64,000 nucleotides of DNA from Tipula vernalis (lineage: Eukaryota; Arthropoda; Insecta; Diptera; Tipulidae), in assembly GCA_958295665.1 (NCBI GenBank), contig OY282560.1:101719930-101783929 (forward strand), written 5' to 3'. The notes below the pieces were generated by a model. It searched no databases. It was not told where the DNA came from and saw only the letters and a list, made by a program, of their open reading frames with translations. Positions within the stretch are counted from its first letter, which is position 1; each line of letters opens with the position of its first letter. The position numbers and the translations under genes are program-made. Positions 13,001 through 28,000 of the stretch are shown in pieces.

Positions 13001-16000
13001 TGGTGTAGCGTAAAATAATATTGGAAACGGTTCAAATCATACATATAAATATTCACAGGGTGTAGTCAAAATAAAATTTTTTTTCTCTTTTAAATCCGAG
13101 CAGTATTTATGTATTTTATTTGTGGCATTTTAATCATTAAAATTACCGTTATGGCGATATTCGTATAAACATAAATCAAAGTTTTCGCTAGAGAGCTGGC
13201 GAAAGCCGGAAGACCTCGATATATTGATGTAAACAAACCTTAAAATTTTTCACCACCCTTATAAATATTAACTACTCTGAAATTGTTTCCATTCGAATAT
13301 AACAGTGCTGCATCTCATTATAAAGGTTTTGAGGAATGCAACAATTTTTATTTTTCCGTATAGGCTTGGAAATGGAGAGGTTGGAAATGTCTTGATCTAG
13401 GGACGCAAGAAAATAAAACAATTTTTTATCTTAAGGTGGTTTGGCGTCTATTGGAGGGGGGGGGATCAAAGTTGAGTAGATTAATCTACCAGCTCCGTAA
13501 CCTTCCAGTAGGGTGCGCATCACGTGAGCTGTTCTGGTCTTGTCATTAGGCAGCTGCGTGATGGGTACAATTGTGTAAGGGGTAACCTGTTCACAATTCG
13601 CAAGTGTACGTACTGCCTCCCCGTGGCAACCACTGGTAACTAAGGCCACTTGGCACATTTTTGGCCATTTGACACAGGCTAAAGTACGGCGCTAAAGGAG
13701 AAAACCTTGACAAAAAACCCTAATCTAAGGTGGAACAGCGTATGCCGAAAGATGAATGGCTGATAGGTTAATCAGCTCAAAATATGCGGACTCTGGATAC
13801 CAGGCACCCTCCAGTTTTATTTAGCCTTCCTGTAGTAATGCTGGGTGACCTACAGGTGATTTGCAATTCCCAGCAACTCATAAGAGTAAAATCAAACGGA
13901 ATACGGGGCAGGACTAGGAATATACGGGAGTGGGACAACCCTCTCGAGGTCCTTGAGCTCCAATGCTACCGTCTTTCTAGGGGAACTACATGCTGTAGTA
14001 AACATCTAGGAGGGAGAGCAATAAGCCCAGATAGTATGTATCACGTACCGGGAGGCAGTATTGTCAGGTTCATTAAGAACCTGAATATTGACTGGACGGA
14101 TAATTAAGCAGGGGCCAGCACAATAGATCTTTTAGGTCGCAGTGCGAAGTGGCTGATCGCCCGCATGGCCCCCCCAATAATAATAATAAAAAAATCTTGA
14201 ATATTTTTAGAGTAATTTTGAAAATCCGGAATACATTTTTTGGGGGGAAAATGAAACTCACTCATTTTAAGCAGTAACATTTTTATTAAATAATTTAAAA
14301 AAAATATTTTGATTTATAAAGCAGAAGTACTATAGAAATACCTGATTGATGATTTTTAAGGAAATTTTTCAGAAGGACCTTCGATAAACATTTCTCTAGA
14401 GCAACAGCTATGGTTCAATTTGAGGTACAGATATGCCCGAAAAAGCTATCATATGACTGATAAAACGATTAAGTTACCCAATTGATTGGACCAACAATGA
14501 TGTAGCGAATTATGAAGCAAAAGAAAAAAAAATATAAATAAAATTTAGCAGCTCAAATAGTTTTGTAATTCGCCGTGTAATAAATTACACAAAGTGATGC
14601 CCTCCTTTTGTTACATCTAAAATGCTCCGTAATCCAAAAAAAATTCCTATTGTGTTTTGTTCTTTTTCCAAATGAACCTCATTATTCTGCATTATTTTTC
14701 GTTTCACAGGGATGGAAGATATGATTAAGGCCTCGTTAATTTCAGGGATGGGAGATATGATTAATGTCTCGTTTAACAGAATATTTCCTCTTTTCCTTCT
14801 TTTATAAAATTGCGGTCTGTTTCATAATAAAAGTATTGATAGTAGTAGTATAGATTGCAAGATTGAAAATATTCAGCTGAACGAAATTAGACAGTCAAAT
14901 ACTTAGCTCTCCTGTTAAAATATGCAAGTAAAAAACACACAACCCGTAAAAACAAAGTTTTTGACTATATATCCTTTATATATAAGACTCGGTCGATTGC
15001 AATTCAATTTCGACCTTCTTCATCATGACTAAAATTTAAAATTCAATGAGTAAGGGCAGAGCACCCTGTATTTTATAGAGCCATAATCAAAAAATCTGAG
15101 CTTTTATAAGGGAATTAGAAACAAGGAAAAAACGGAACTTTTCATAGTAAAACACACAAAACATATGGGAAATCACTTTTTTTCCTAAGACAAATTTTTA
15201 AATGAAAACGTTACAAATTCTTAATTATGACTTCTGAAATACTTTCATAAATGTTTGAATTTCAACATATATGAATGTCGTTGAAGTAAATCGTTTTCAT
15301 TTTCTTGTAATAATTGATTTATTTAAACCAAAATATAAAAAAATTTCATAACAACAGCATTCTGGTCAAATTAAAATAAAAGCTTACTACGATTCGTTGG
15401 TCATTAAGTCAATATACATTACATAGATGGCAGTGATGGCCGTAAAAATTTGGAAAAATCGTACCAAAAATTACCACCTGGGGAAATTTCAAGTTCAAAA
15501 ATTGTAGGAAAAGCAAAACAAATTCACAAAATATAGGAACGTTTGTTAATTTTGGTATTAAATATTTTTTTTTCGTATTTTTCTGTAACCATTTAGACAT
15601 CTTACATACACTAGTAAAACTAAAGATAAATTTAGCAAGTATTATTTTAATTTGTCAGAGCCAACTTTGATGTATTTTTCAAAATGAAATTTCGAAAAAA
15701 CATATTTTAGAAATAATTTAATTTTAATATTTCTGCAATTAATATTTACTTAATACCAATATGGCCTTCTTGTATATTGTTCTTAAAGATATGTAGAAAT
15801 TTTTTATATAAACATTTTAAATATTTTTGCTTTTTTCATTGAAAAACTTGAAGCTAAAAAACACCATTTTTACTATGGATTCCTATGGAAATCAGTGAAA
15901 AGTTATACCACTAAAAAAGCTTCTAAAAAATACGTCATTAAGATTATGGCTCTATACTCTAGAAGGCTCTGGTAAGGGTCATTCAGAAAACAAATTTGAA

Positions 16001-19000
16001 TTTTAAACTTACTTGAAGAAACATTTGGAACACTACTAGATTGAATTTTTTTTAATTGAAAATTAAAGAAAAAACTTAGTTATAGTATGTTGATCGAACT
16101 GAAATTTTGCCAAAAAGTATTGTTAGGTGACAAAAGTCGATGTGCAAAATTTCAGCGCGAGAGGATCACGGGAAGTGGGTCAATTTTGAACTTGAAGATC
16201 GTAAGGACACTCAAGCAAGCAATCAAGCAGGTGAAGTTAATATAAAGGATATAAAAAGTAAGATGTATGTAAATAGCCACTTTTGATCAGACACTCCTCA
16301 ATTCAGGAAAATTGTCTACTGATTTGAGTTAAAGCAATTTAATTAAATGCCGTCAAATCTAGTTTAATCTCCCTATATACCGGGTGTTTCTTTTAAACTG
16401 AGACGATCAAATATCTCGAAAAATAGCCACTCTACGGAAAAAATGTCCATAATCAAAATTTAATCATACCGCAGGGGAAATACATTAGTGCAAAAAAATA
16501 GTCCCCCACCCCCCGCTTTGTAGGTGGGGCGGTGGTAACTTTAAAACTAAGATAGGAAGCCATATTTTTTATTGCAGATACGGATTCTACGACTAAAAGT
16601 ACGTATGATTTGAATGAAATATTTTGTTCGGTTCATGATAGATGGCGTTGTAATCGACTAAATTCAATTTTTTCAATTTCTTCTTCTTAGAACACACGCA
16701 TTCGATTCTGCAATACGTTTGAAATAAAAAACATCACGTTTTCATTGGAAATACTCGAAATTCGTCACCAAAACAATTTATTAATGTAAATGGCAGGTGA
16801 ATAAAATAATTTTAGCTTAAAATAAGTGTTCAAAATGATGGCCTGCGACTTCAATGCACTTATTAATACGCATTTCCAATGATTGTACACAACTGAGAAG
16901 TGTGTTTGGTTGAATTTCAGCACACGCATTTCTGATTCGCTCAATCATGTTCTCACGTGTTGTTGGTTCTTGTTTGTAAACTTTGTCTTTGAGATAGCCC
17001 CACAAAAAGAAATCTGGCGAAGTAAGATCTGGTGATCTGACGGGCCAATTTATCGGACCAGCTCTACCGATCCAGCGACCATTGAAATCACGATCAAGTA
17101 CATCACGTGCTACCAACGAATAGTGTGCAGGACAACCATCATGTTGAAACCACATGTTCCGTCTCACTTCTAAGTTCAAATTTTCAAGTAATATTGGCAT
17201 ATTGGCAGTACATTTGACCATTCAAGTTGCCTTCAATAATGTGGGGGCCGATGAGTTGGTTGCCAATTATTCCACATCACACGTTGACAGTCCAAGGGCG
17301 CTGATGTTCAACTTGGCGAAGCCAGTGTGGATTTTCAACACTCCAATAATGCATGTTGTGTCGATTAACCGTTCCATGGTTTGTAAAAGACGATTCGTCA
17401 GAGAACATTACGCAACGAAAAAAATTGGGGTTTTGTTGTATTTGTTCACGTGCCCATTGACAAAAAGTTACCCGATTTTGGAAATCAGCGCCATGAAGAT
17501 CTTGGTGTAAAGACACATGATATGGATGATACTTGTGCCGTTTTAACATTCTCCAAACACTGGTGAGGGACAATCCGGAATCGCGAACTATTTCTCGTGT
17601 ACTAACATGAGGATTATGAGTCACTGCAGCCAATACAGCAATTTCATTATTTTCTCCAGTGACTGTTGCTCTACGGGTCCTCTTTTTCGGTTGAACATTT
17701 CCATCAGTAATAAATTGTTTGATAGTACGGCCAAATGAACACGTGAACGAATCCTATCCGGAAAACGTTGAGCGTAAATAGCAACAGCATTTTCAAGATT
17801 TCTGCCAGCTTCTCCATAAACCAGAACCATTTCAATTTTCTCTGGCACAGTTAAACGGTCCATTCTAAAGTATTTTATTGTTTATTTTGCAATTACGAAA
17901 AACATGAAGATAAGAAATAACACAAACGTTAAATGTGATTTACAAAACTGAATAAATTGTTTTGATGACGAATTTCGAGTATTTCCAATGAAAACGTGAT
18001 GTTTTTTATTTCAAACGTATTGCAGAATCGAATGCGTGTGTTCTAAGAAGAAGAAATTGAAAAAATTGAATTTCGTCGATTACAACGCCATCTATCATGA
18101 ACCGAACAAAATATTTCATTCAAATCATACGTACTTTTAGTCGTAGAATCCGTATCTGCAATAAAAAATATGGCTTCCTATCTTAGTTTTAAAGTTACCC
18201 CCGCCCCACCTACAAAGCGGGGGGTGGGGGACTATTTTTTTGCACTAATGTATTTCCCCCGCGGTATGATTAAATTTTGATTATGGACATTTTTTCCGTA
18301 GAGTGGCTATTTTTCGAGATATTTGATCGTCTCAGTTTAAAAGAAACACCCGGTATATAAAAATAAAAATGCTCCAGCTAAAAAAAAAATCGTATTCGTA
18401 TGTTGATTGGCTGAGGGGGTGGTGTGTGGTGTCACGTGTTATCAGTTTACATGTTGTAAATAAAATACAGTAAACCTGGGGACTAACTATGCAACTGTAC
18501 GATTATTTTCGACAGCTATCGTTTTCTATTAGAACCCAGTTGTACTTTGCGTGAGCAATCGAGAAATTTTGTTGATGGCAAGTTAAAAACATGAAACAGA
18601 AGTATAAAGCAAATAAAAAAGAAATCTTCGGCTTTTTAATTTGTTTTTTTTTAGAAGTAAATTACAATGTGTTTTTTCGTTCTTTTTTTACGAACTATGG
18701 TATAAAGTGATGATCACGGTGAGGGATAAGAGAGCATCACCGTGATTGATCATTGATCGCTCTTGGAGCAGGGAAGGTACAGGAAAGAAAAAAAATTAAA
18801 CAAATAGTCGAAAATAGTCGTCGAATATCATATTGATTATTGCATTTGTATCCATAAAATAGAAAGAAACGGCATTCGATTCGGGGGATGTGGATATGAG
18901 CGTTTAGTAGGAATTGCAAAATTTTCAGTCAGTCATAACACTAGAGATTCTATTCGTGAATGGTTCAAGCAATCTGCCTGAACACCTTCCTTATAATAGT

Positions 19001-22000
19001 ACAGGAAATAATAGTTCTCGTAATAAATAAACTGTAAAATTGTTAAACTTCCAATTGTTTTAAACTCTAAAATTCACAAATTCCTGTATTCTAAAATTCC
19101 CACAGTGTTTGAATATACATAATTTAAATTTCAACTCGACAAAGGGAGGTTATTTTAAGCGAAAAAGATTTTATTTAAGAAAATACTTTTCTTTACAAAT
19201 TCTTGTTCCCTAAGAATTTTCCAAGAAGGGATGTAGTACTAGCAGAGAACTCTTCAGGAATAACTTCTACTTTGCTTAGAAAGGGTGGTCAAGCGTATTC
19301 TAAATTGCAAGAAGTACTTCAATTTTACAACATTTTAGTTTGAAATAAATGCGCAATAAAATATTGAGGGCCCAGTCACAACCCTTTTGAAGAATTGAAT
19401 GGATTCATGTATGGACTATGCTTCTCCTGGTCCTTTTCCAGATTGGAACTGTTTCATTTGAGAAATGGTAAGACAATCGATTGATTTTTATTACGTTAGC
19501 ATTTAGGAACAAAAGTTGTTCGCTCCAAAATAGTGAAACGGGAATAAGGCGGAGTTATATTAGTAACTAGACCAATAAGAATGAAAACTTTCCTTGAATT
19601 CTCTATACGTACAAGAAGGTCTACAAAGGGGACGCCAAAATGGCGAAAGTCATTTGTTTAAATGTTTTAATCCGCAAATATACGAATTTTGTTAAGTAAA
19701 GTGTGGTTAGGTTAGTAGGATTAGTATATGGGTAGTATACAGTGCTGGGAAAAAAAATTGGGCAAACATATTTTATTACAAATTGGAGTCTTTTTTTGCT
19801 AAAATTACAAAACTTTTGAAAGCAATTGGCTTATTGTTTCATTTTAAATATGTACATGTATGACCTAATTTTTTAAGAAAAAAAAATGTACCTGCAATTT
19901 AGGGGAAAACCCGAAAAATGCCAAAATATTCAAAATACGTTGATTGGAGTTAAAGTAATAAAAAAATTAAACACTTATTATTTAATTTTTTTTTTGTTTT
20001 TTACTGATTTATAGAAATTCTATCTTTAATATTAATATTTTGTTGGACCGCCATTTGCTTTTAGTACAGCGATATTCATTGAATTTGACAAATTTTTAGA
20101 GATTTTAGAATTTTTAATATTACAATGTCGTCGGAACCGTTTTAAAACTTCATCAGACATAAGAAGGGATCTTGAGCGAGCAACGGGAAAACAAATTTCA
20201 GCCAGCTTAATGATAAAAAGACTTGTTAAAGCTGGTTTTAAAGCACTTAAACCAGTCCAAAAGCCTGAGTTCACATTACGAGTGAAAAAAAAACGTTTGC
20301 TATATGCCCAGGAGCATGTTTCTTGGACTCAAGAGATGTGGAATGATGTGATTTTGTCCGATGAATATAAATTCTAGCTGCATGTTGGAGATGGAAGAAT
20401 TCTCGTAAGGAGGGAATCTCGCGAGAGGATTAGCAACGAATGTCTTTTAAGACTTCCACTGAAAAATGAAGGAGTTATGGTCTGGGGATGCTTTTTGAAA
20501 ATGAAACCGGTCGATTGTGCTTCCTTAGTTCCAAAATTACAGTAGCTGTTTATCTGCAGGTCCAACATAACGAATTTGAGCCTTCTGTGTTAAACCTTTT
20601 TGGCGAGACTTGCAGATTTATTTTTCAACAGGACAACGCTCCGTACCATACCGCCAAAGTTATGCTTATGAGTTATTAATTTTGAATTGTAGATAGAAAA
20701 ATTGGCTTTCAGATAAACATAAATAATTTGTTAAAAACTTGTTTTTTGTTTCTTATCTCTTCATTTAAAGGTAAAAAAGTACTTCGCTGAAAAAAATTTC
20801 GATGTGTTGAGCTGGCCCCCATACAGTCCAGACTTAAATCCAATTGAAAATATTTGGTCTATAATGAAGCTAGAAGTAGCAAGAAAGCGCCCAGAATCAA
20901 TTCAAGCTTTAAAAAGTTTGTTAATGACGATTTGGGAATCCATACCTTCTACGACTTTGAAAAATTTATCAAATTCAATGAATCAAAGTTGTATCGCTGT
21001 AATGAAAGCAAATGGCGGTCCAACAAAATATTAATATTAAAGATTGAACTTCTATAAATCAGTAAAAAACAAAACCAAAATTAAATAATAAGTGTTTAAT
21101 TTATTCCATTACTTTAACTCCAATCAACGTATTTTGAATATTTTGGCATTTTTCGGGTTTTCCCCTAAATTGCAGGTACATTTTTTTTTCTCAAAAAATT
21201 AGGTCATACATGTATTTAAAATGAAACAATAAGCCAATTGCTTTCAAAAGTTTTGTAATTTTAGCAAAAAAAGACTCCAATTTGTAATAAAATATGTTTG
21301 CCCAATTTTTTTTTTCCCAGCACTGTTTATCTAACACATTTCTGACGTTATTACTACTTGTGAAACATGTATTTTAATACGAATTATGCCGCCAGTCAAC
21401 AAGCGTTGGAACTATATTTCGGAAAGTCATTCATTGTGTATTAAATTTCGAATTTGCCAATTATATTTTTTGTCTAGAGTAGGAAAATCTTAAATAAGGT
21501 TATGTGGTTGCATTTTTTGTATAAAAATTTTCCTTCAGTTTCATTCTTAACTCTGCCATAGCCGGTCCCAAGCCCGGTTGAAAAGAGAAGGGGTGGTGTT
21601 CAGCATCTGTCTAAAAATTGAACTCTTTCTGATCTACGACTCACCCCCGAGGGGTGATAGCTATATCACCTGACAGAAGGTATAAATCCACAAGATACGG
21701 CAATCGATAAAACAACATGGTTTCATGCCCTAGTTGGCAGACCTGCCTTGCAGGAAAATTCACACTGTTTGGAGTACGGCCTCATGGTTTCTTGTGGGAG
21801 TGGGGGAGAGCAGCTATTGCCAAACACAAATCGAGAAAACCCGTTCCACGGGTTTAATTGGTAGGAACATCTTTACATTCACTTTTAGAGTACGGAGCAG
21901 ATCTGTGGAGAATATTAATACAAGAAATAGAATCCAAAAAGAAGAGCATTAAAAGATTTCCACTCAACTAGCAGAAACAACGAGTTACTGTAGGCAAAGA

Positions 22001-25000
22001 ATCTAGATCGATCAAACAAAGAACTTTGGAAGAAACCATACATCGAAGAAATTATTGTCAGATTGAGCAATGAAGTTAAAACTCTTAAGCTAGAGAATGA
22101 AGATCTAAAAAAGAGTCTAAACGAGTTGACCCCAACAGATGAGAAAACAACAGAGATTACAAAATCTGAAGATGTACCATTTAACTACTAAACAGGCGAA
22201 GACGAACTAGAAAAAGAAACCGATAGGATCTTAAAAAAAAAGACCAACGAAGAGAGTTAAAAAGAAGAAAGCTGAACCTTCACCGAAATTCTATAGAAGC
22301 TATAGGTTGAGGAACAAGAAAAAACTAAAGAGAATCAACCTTCATCAATTAATATTTTGGATATATAAAGTCATTCTGAATTCCAAACGTTGATGAAATG
22401 GGTAACGCAGAATGAATATAAGGTCACGACAAAAACAATCGTCCAATCAAAGTTATGGCTAGAGGTCTTCACCCAATCTATACGAACAACGAAATAATAG
22501 AGGATTTACAAAGTAAAGATCTGAAAATATTAGATGCTGTGAATATTATCAAAATAGAGAGGAAACAAAATGGAAATGGGAGTTCTACCATTAGGAAAAG
22601 AGGACTTCCATTTTTTATGTTAACATTTGATAACAAAGAAAAGATATAATACAAAAGGAATACTAAATATGAGAGTTAAAATTGAACCTATGAGGAAAAA
22701 TATTACAAAAATATATCAGTTACAAACCACACACAGAAATACTGCGAGCGGGACGCACGATGTATAAAATGTACAGGTAAGCAAATGACAGAAGTCTACA
22801 AACTGCAAAGCACAACATTCCGCCAATTAGCAAAGGTGTAGGTAGAAAACAACTCAAAAAATTGGAGACCGCACTAGAAAGCAACCGCTCTACCAGGGAA
22901 AGCCCACATTCGCACAAATAATTAAAGGGAAAGAAGGTGAAAAGTCAATTGTAACTAACGACGGTAAAATCATTGAAAGTATCCTTAAAAGCATCGGACG
23001 CTATAACAAAGCGACTAGAGGAAGAAAATAACATGAGTAAATTAATATTTGATCAAGTCAAGCAAGTGAAGCCAAGAAGCGACCAAAATCAAAAATAAAC
23101 AACACACAGGGAGAGAAATAAATTCAGAAAGAATGGACATATTACTTATTTGGGAGGTGGTTCAGCTGTACTAATTAAAGAAAATATCAAGCATTATGTA
23201 GTAAAGCACACCGAAGAGACATTTTAATATATCAGCAATATATTGCCATCCCCGACACAACATGAAGACGAAGGATTATGCTAAACTCATTAAATTACTA
23301 GGTCGTAGCTTTATCATAATGCAAAAAATACTTACTTGGAGAAAAATACCTACTTGGAGAAATCCACTACATTGAGACCAGTTTGCTTATCAAACTGGTA
23401 AATCCACTGTGATGGCTCTTAGCGGTCTAGTGACGAGGATTGAAAGAGCGGTGATAAATAAAGAAATTGCCCTTTGCGCCCTTGTGGGTATTGAGGGGTC
23501 GTTTCATAATACCACCTATGGGTCGATAGAAAGGGCAGCAATGGAAAAGGGGATTCCACCTTCTACAATTGGGTGGGTCTGCTACATGCTGGAACATCGT
23601 ATTACAGCCAGATTAGGTGGCGAGCCAGTAACCGTACTCTCTCCTTTATTATGGTCATTGGTTATTGACAGACTACTAGTCCTTCTGAGTAGCCATGCGT
23701 TTGATATCAAGGGCTGTGCGAATGATGTAGCTATCTTAATCAGAGGCAAGTTTAATGGAGCTCATGCAAAATGCACTCAATATAATATAGCAGTGTTGTG
23801 ACCAGGAAGGACTCAGTGTCAATCCAAACAAAATCATTGTTCCTTTTACGAGGAGGAAAAGCCGACGCTTATAGCTCCCTCGTTAAACGGTACTACTGTA
23901 CCTATTTCCAAAGATTTTAAATATCTAGGGGTTACCCTAAATCAAAAACTAAACTGTCTCTATCGACGTACTTAGGGACTACAACCAAAAATGATCTACT
24001 GGTCATTTCTAACGATCATTAGGACTATGGTCACGTACGCATCGCTTGGTTCAACGTAAAGCCTACATCGGTGTTACGGGCTCAATGAGTACATGTTCAA
24101 CCGCTGCGATGGAAGCACTTCTAGGGCTGACTCCATTGTAGCTGCATCTAAAAAAGGATGCTACAAAGGAAGGAAATATCAAACCAGGCAATATGGTGGG
24201 TCATCTGGAAATCCTTAGGGAATTTCAGATAGACCCTACCGTAGAAATGCCTTCCGACTGTATGCCAACTAAAGTGGACTTCCACAAGCCTTTTTGTGCT
24301 ATGTTACCTGGCCAGGATATGTGGAGTAAGGGGGGAGGGGTGGGGGGGGGGGGGGTCTACCATTTGAGCGAGGGTCTATGGTATGGTTTACGATTACGGG
24401 AAAACGATTACAAGATCCGAGCAAGTAAAGCATATTGGTGCCATCCTAGACAGTAAACTCTCCTGGAATTACTACCTTGATTTAAAAATTTTCGCTGGTT
24501 TATCCATCGAAAGATTTATAATAATCGAAGTTTGTTATTCGATTCTCTTGACTTCTTTCCATATGGCTGTTGCCCTGGACTTAGTGCTGGATTTCTAACT
24601 TACTGCCCTCAATATGATTTCATATCGTTCCGTATAGTCTTGGCTTGAGGCTTTGAATCTCGATGTTAATAGCAGAAATATGTTTTTCTGGATAGATAGT
24701 ACAGCTTTACTCAACTCATTGAATAATTCCTTAACCATTTCCAAACCTGTCGAGGTTCATTGTGAAATAAAAGGTAATGAGTACCGGCCCATAGAGAAAT
24801 TGAAGATAATGAGATCGCGGATTCCTCAGCTAAGACTGGTTCCCGATTAACATTAATCATTAAAGCAGCTACCTCGGGCTACCGTAAGGCGAAGCACAGT
24901 TATCTTGTTTGAAGTTGTTTATATTTCAAAAGAGTTCGTTCACAAATATTAACTGTATAAAGGCATTGCCACATAGAAAACGAACGAACGATTTTTTAAA

Positions 25001-28000
25001 CCGAAATTTCCAATTTTTAACAAATTTTGTATTTCTACAATGAAAAAATTATTTACAAATTATACAAATTTATGAAAGCCATAATAGTAATAAAAAAAAA
25101 ATTAAATTACAAGATTTTCATTAAAGCAACTTCAATTTCATCTTTTGTCGGACGACGAGTCGAATTTCGTCCGACAAAAGATTAAAATGCGTTTTCTTTA
25201 ATGAAAATTTTTGAATTTTAACAATTTTTTTTTTGTTGTTATGATAGCTTTCATAAATTTGAAACATTTTTTAATAATTTTGGCATTGTACAAATAACAG
25301 CTTTGTCAAAAAATAAAATTGTCGGTTTAAAAAATCATTCGTTCGTTTTCTATGTGGCAATGCCTTCACTATCGATATAGGAGATCGCCTCTTCCCCGAT
25401 TTAAATTGAAGAAAAATAAGAAGAGTAAAATTCCACCAACCACTTTATTCAGAACTTTGCACAAAGAAGGCATACAAGATTCAGGTAACACAAAAAAAAG
25501 GCCACCAGACTTTGAATTACGTCGTCAATTCGCTAATTGGGTCATACAAAAAAAACTTGAAAACGCGAATATTCTCAACAAATTCATATTGAGCGACACA
25601 GAAAATTTGGAACTGGGTGAATTTGTAAACAACCAAAATTGTCGAATCTGGGGTGAAGGAAATCAACGAGAAATTATGGAAAAACCGATTTACCCACAGA
25701 AAGTGATTACCTGGTGTGGGTTTTAACGAAGGAGGAATTGCTTTTATTGTAAATGGAATGGGAGAATTGGAAGGTATGGATGTCAAGAATATATGGTTTC
25801 ACCAGGACCATGCCACATATCACACAGCAACAGAAACAATTGATCTTTTTCACGAACGCTTTGATAACCTAATAATTTTTCGAAGAGGGAAGATTAATTG
25901 GCCGCCTAGATCTTACGATCTAACACCCTTAGATTTTTTTCCTATGGGGCTATTTGAAGGCATAACTGTATGCCACCGATCCACAAACAATTGATGATTT
26001 AAAGGAGAATATTATTACATAATTGTATTCAAGAAGTTGAGCGGCAATTATGCCAGAATGTCATCGGAAATCTTGGTAAAAGAATGATAGCTTGCCGAAC
26101 AACAGCAGGAGGTCACTTACAAGACATTATTTTGCATTACTAAACCGGAACCTTTGTACTATCATTTGAAATAAAAATTTAAATACTTATCAATATCGTT
26201 CAAATTGGAACATCCTTTAGTAGCACACTTAATAGAAGTTTACTCATCTTGTAAGCAGCTTCAGTAGATCGTATCCTATTCAAAACAAAGAAATAATCCT
26301 CTTCTCATAGAAGATATTGACAAGACTAATTACGAATCAGATTGAATTTGTTTTTCCCCGATGTCGAAGATGGGCGGTAATTTCACGGTAATACAAGGGT
26401 AACCAAATACCTAAATACTAGAGCTGCTGGCTCGAGTCGAAAAAATCCAGCTTTTGGGGGTAATTGCAAAGTTAGAAGCTCGATATTTTTGCTTGAAATA
26501 CTCGATCTTTTTATTTTCGACGAACTTTAAAAAAGTACGTCTATGAATTCGAAAAGTCCGGGCGGAGCATTTTTTTTCGAATTTCGAAAATTAGTTTATA
26601 ACTCTCACCATTCAAGAGATAAAGAGAATTTTCTTAATAAAGAGAGATAATTTACTTTATAAAATTAATATTTTGGGATCAAAAACGCTTGTCTAGTCTT
26701 GCTTTTTGTGTTCACTAATGAGATCAGATTGAAAGTTTACCTTAAAGTAGATCAACTCCGCCTTCAATCCACACCTATTTCAATGATAAAAAGTTTGATG
26801 CTAATCCATTAAATAATATCACATAATCATACATTAAAGGTTTATTTCGGTTCACCGTAAAAACTTGAATAATAGCTATGCCGTTGAAATTTCAACTAAA
26901 TATTATAATTCACCTGCAATTTGTTCCATTTCACAAAGCAGCGATACAAATTGATTTTCTAACAAAAATTCATTACCTTTCTTTCGAATTTGTGTGTATA
27001 TCTGTTGTTATTATACTTCATTCATATTTTTCTTGATACAAAAAAAAAACTATTAGATATCTTAAGAGTCGCTTCATAGTTACACGAATACAACAACAGT
27101 AAAAAGTGAAAATCTTTTTCTGTAATCGGTTGTATGGGGTGGCTTGATGGTCTAACTAGACTTTACATGATTTGATTAGTTTTAAATGTGGAAATCGTGT
27201 AAATAGAGTGAGACGAATATGTCTAGCAAACATTTTTAGACGATTGTGACTAGACAGGTAAACTACTGACTACATATCATTGTTACGGATACAATGTTCT
27301 AACTTTTCCTGGATAGAAAGCATACAATTAAAACAACAGCAAATAATAAAATAATAGCTCTATAATTTGAGACCTTATAAATGAATTTCAAGGATTAGCG
27401 AAATACAGAATAAATAAAGTATGACTAACCTTCTCTCCAAAACACACATCGATACATATTCACGTGCCGCATTTATAATTCGCTAGTATATCGTAATGTT
27501 GTTTGAATCACTTTCGCCCAATCAGAATGCTTATTATTTATGCATTGATTTATTTCTCAATTGGATGAGTGTTTGTGTGTGACCATCAAAACTATTTTGT
27601 ATTTCCGTCAGATAAAATGTTATTTTTTGCAGTGAACTGCACTAGACAACTTTACATATGCATATTAAATTTTCATTGTGTCTTTTTTTATAATGTCAGT
27701 AAAAGGGGGAAAAAAAGTGTAAAGAAAATAAAATCGAGAAAAATAACGAAACTATAATTAATTTGACAGTAAAAGAAGGTGAAGGTTGGATTTAGTTTTT
27801 TTTTTTTTTTTTGTATTATTATGTCGATTATTGTATGTAGTACACTGTACACTTCGATTTACAGTTAGGAGCTTAGAAGACATTAATTCACGATAGTAAA
27901 GAAACGTATTTATGCAAATTAATACGCAACACGTACAACAAAGTGTTACATTCGATTAAATTTTGACACAGCAACAACAACTACATAATTAATGAATAAT

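Noticed and set aside
13431..13658. Minus-strand frame of 75 residues
   Set aside because: No domain, and it lies in LINE-like sequence on the other strand.
24600..24850. Possible BEL/Pao RNase H piece (WIDSTALLNSL)
   Set aside because: Only one short motif fits and the rest does not align by eye, so I do not call it.
27569..27757. 62-residue frame in the STRAP intron
   Set aside because: Low complexity, Lys-rich end, and no splice or homology support.
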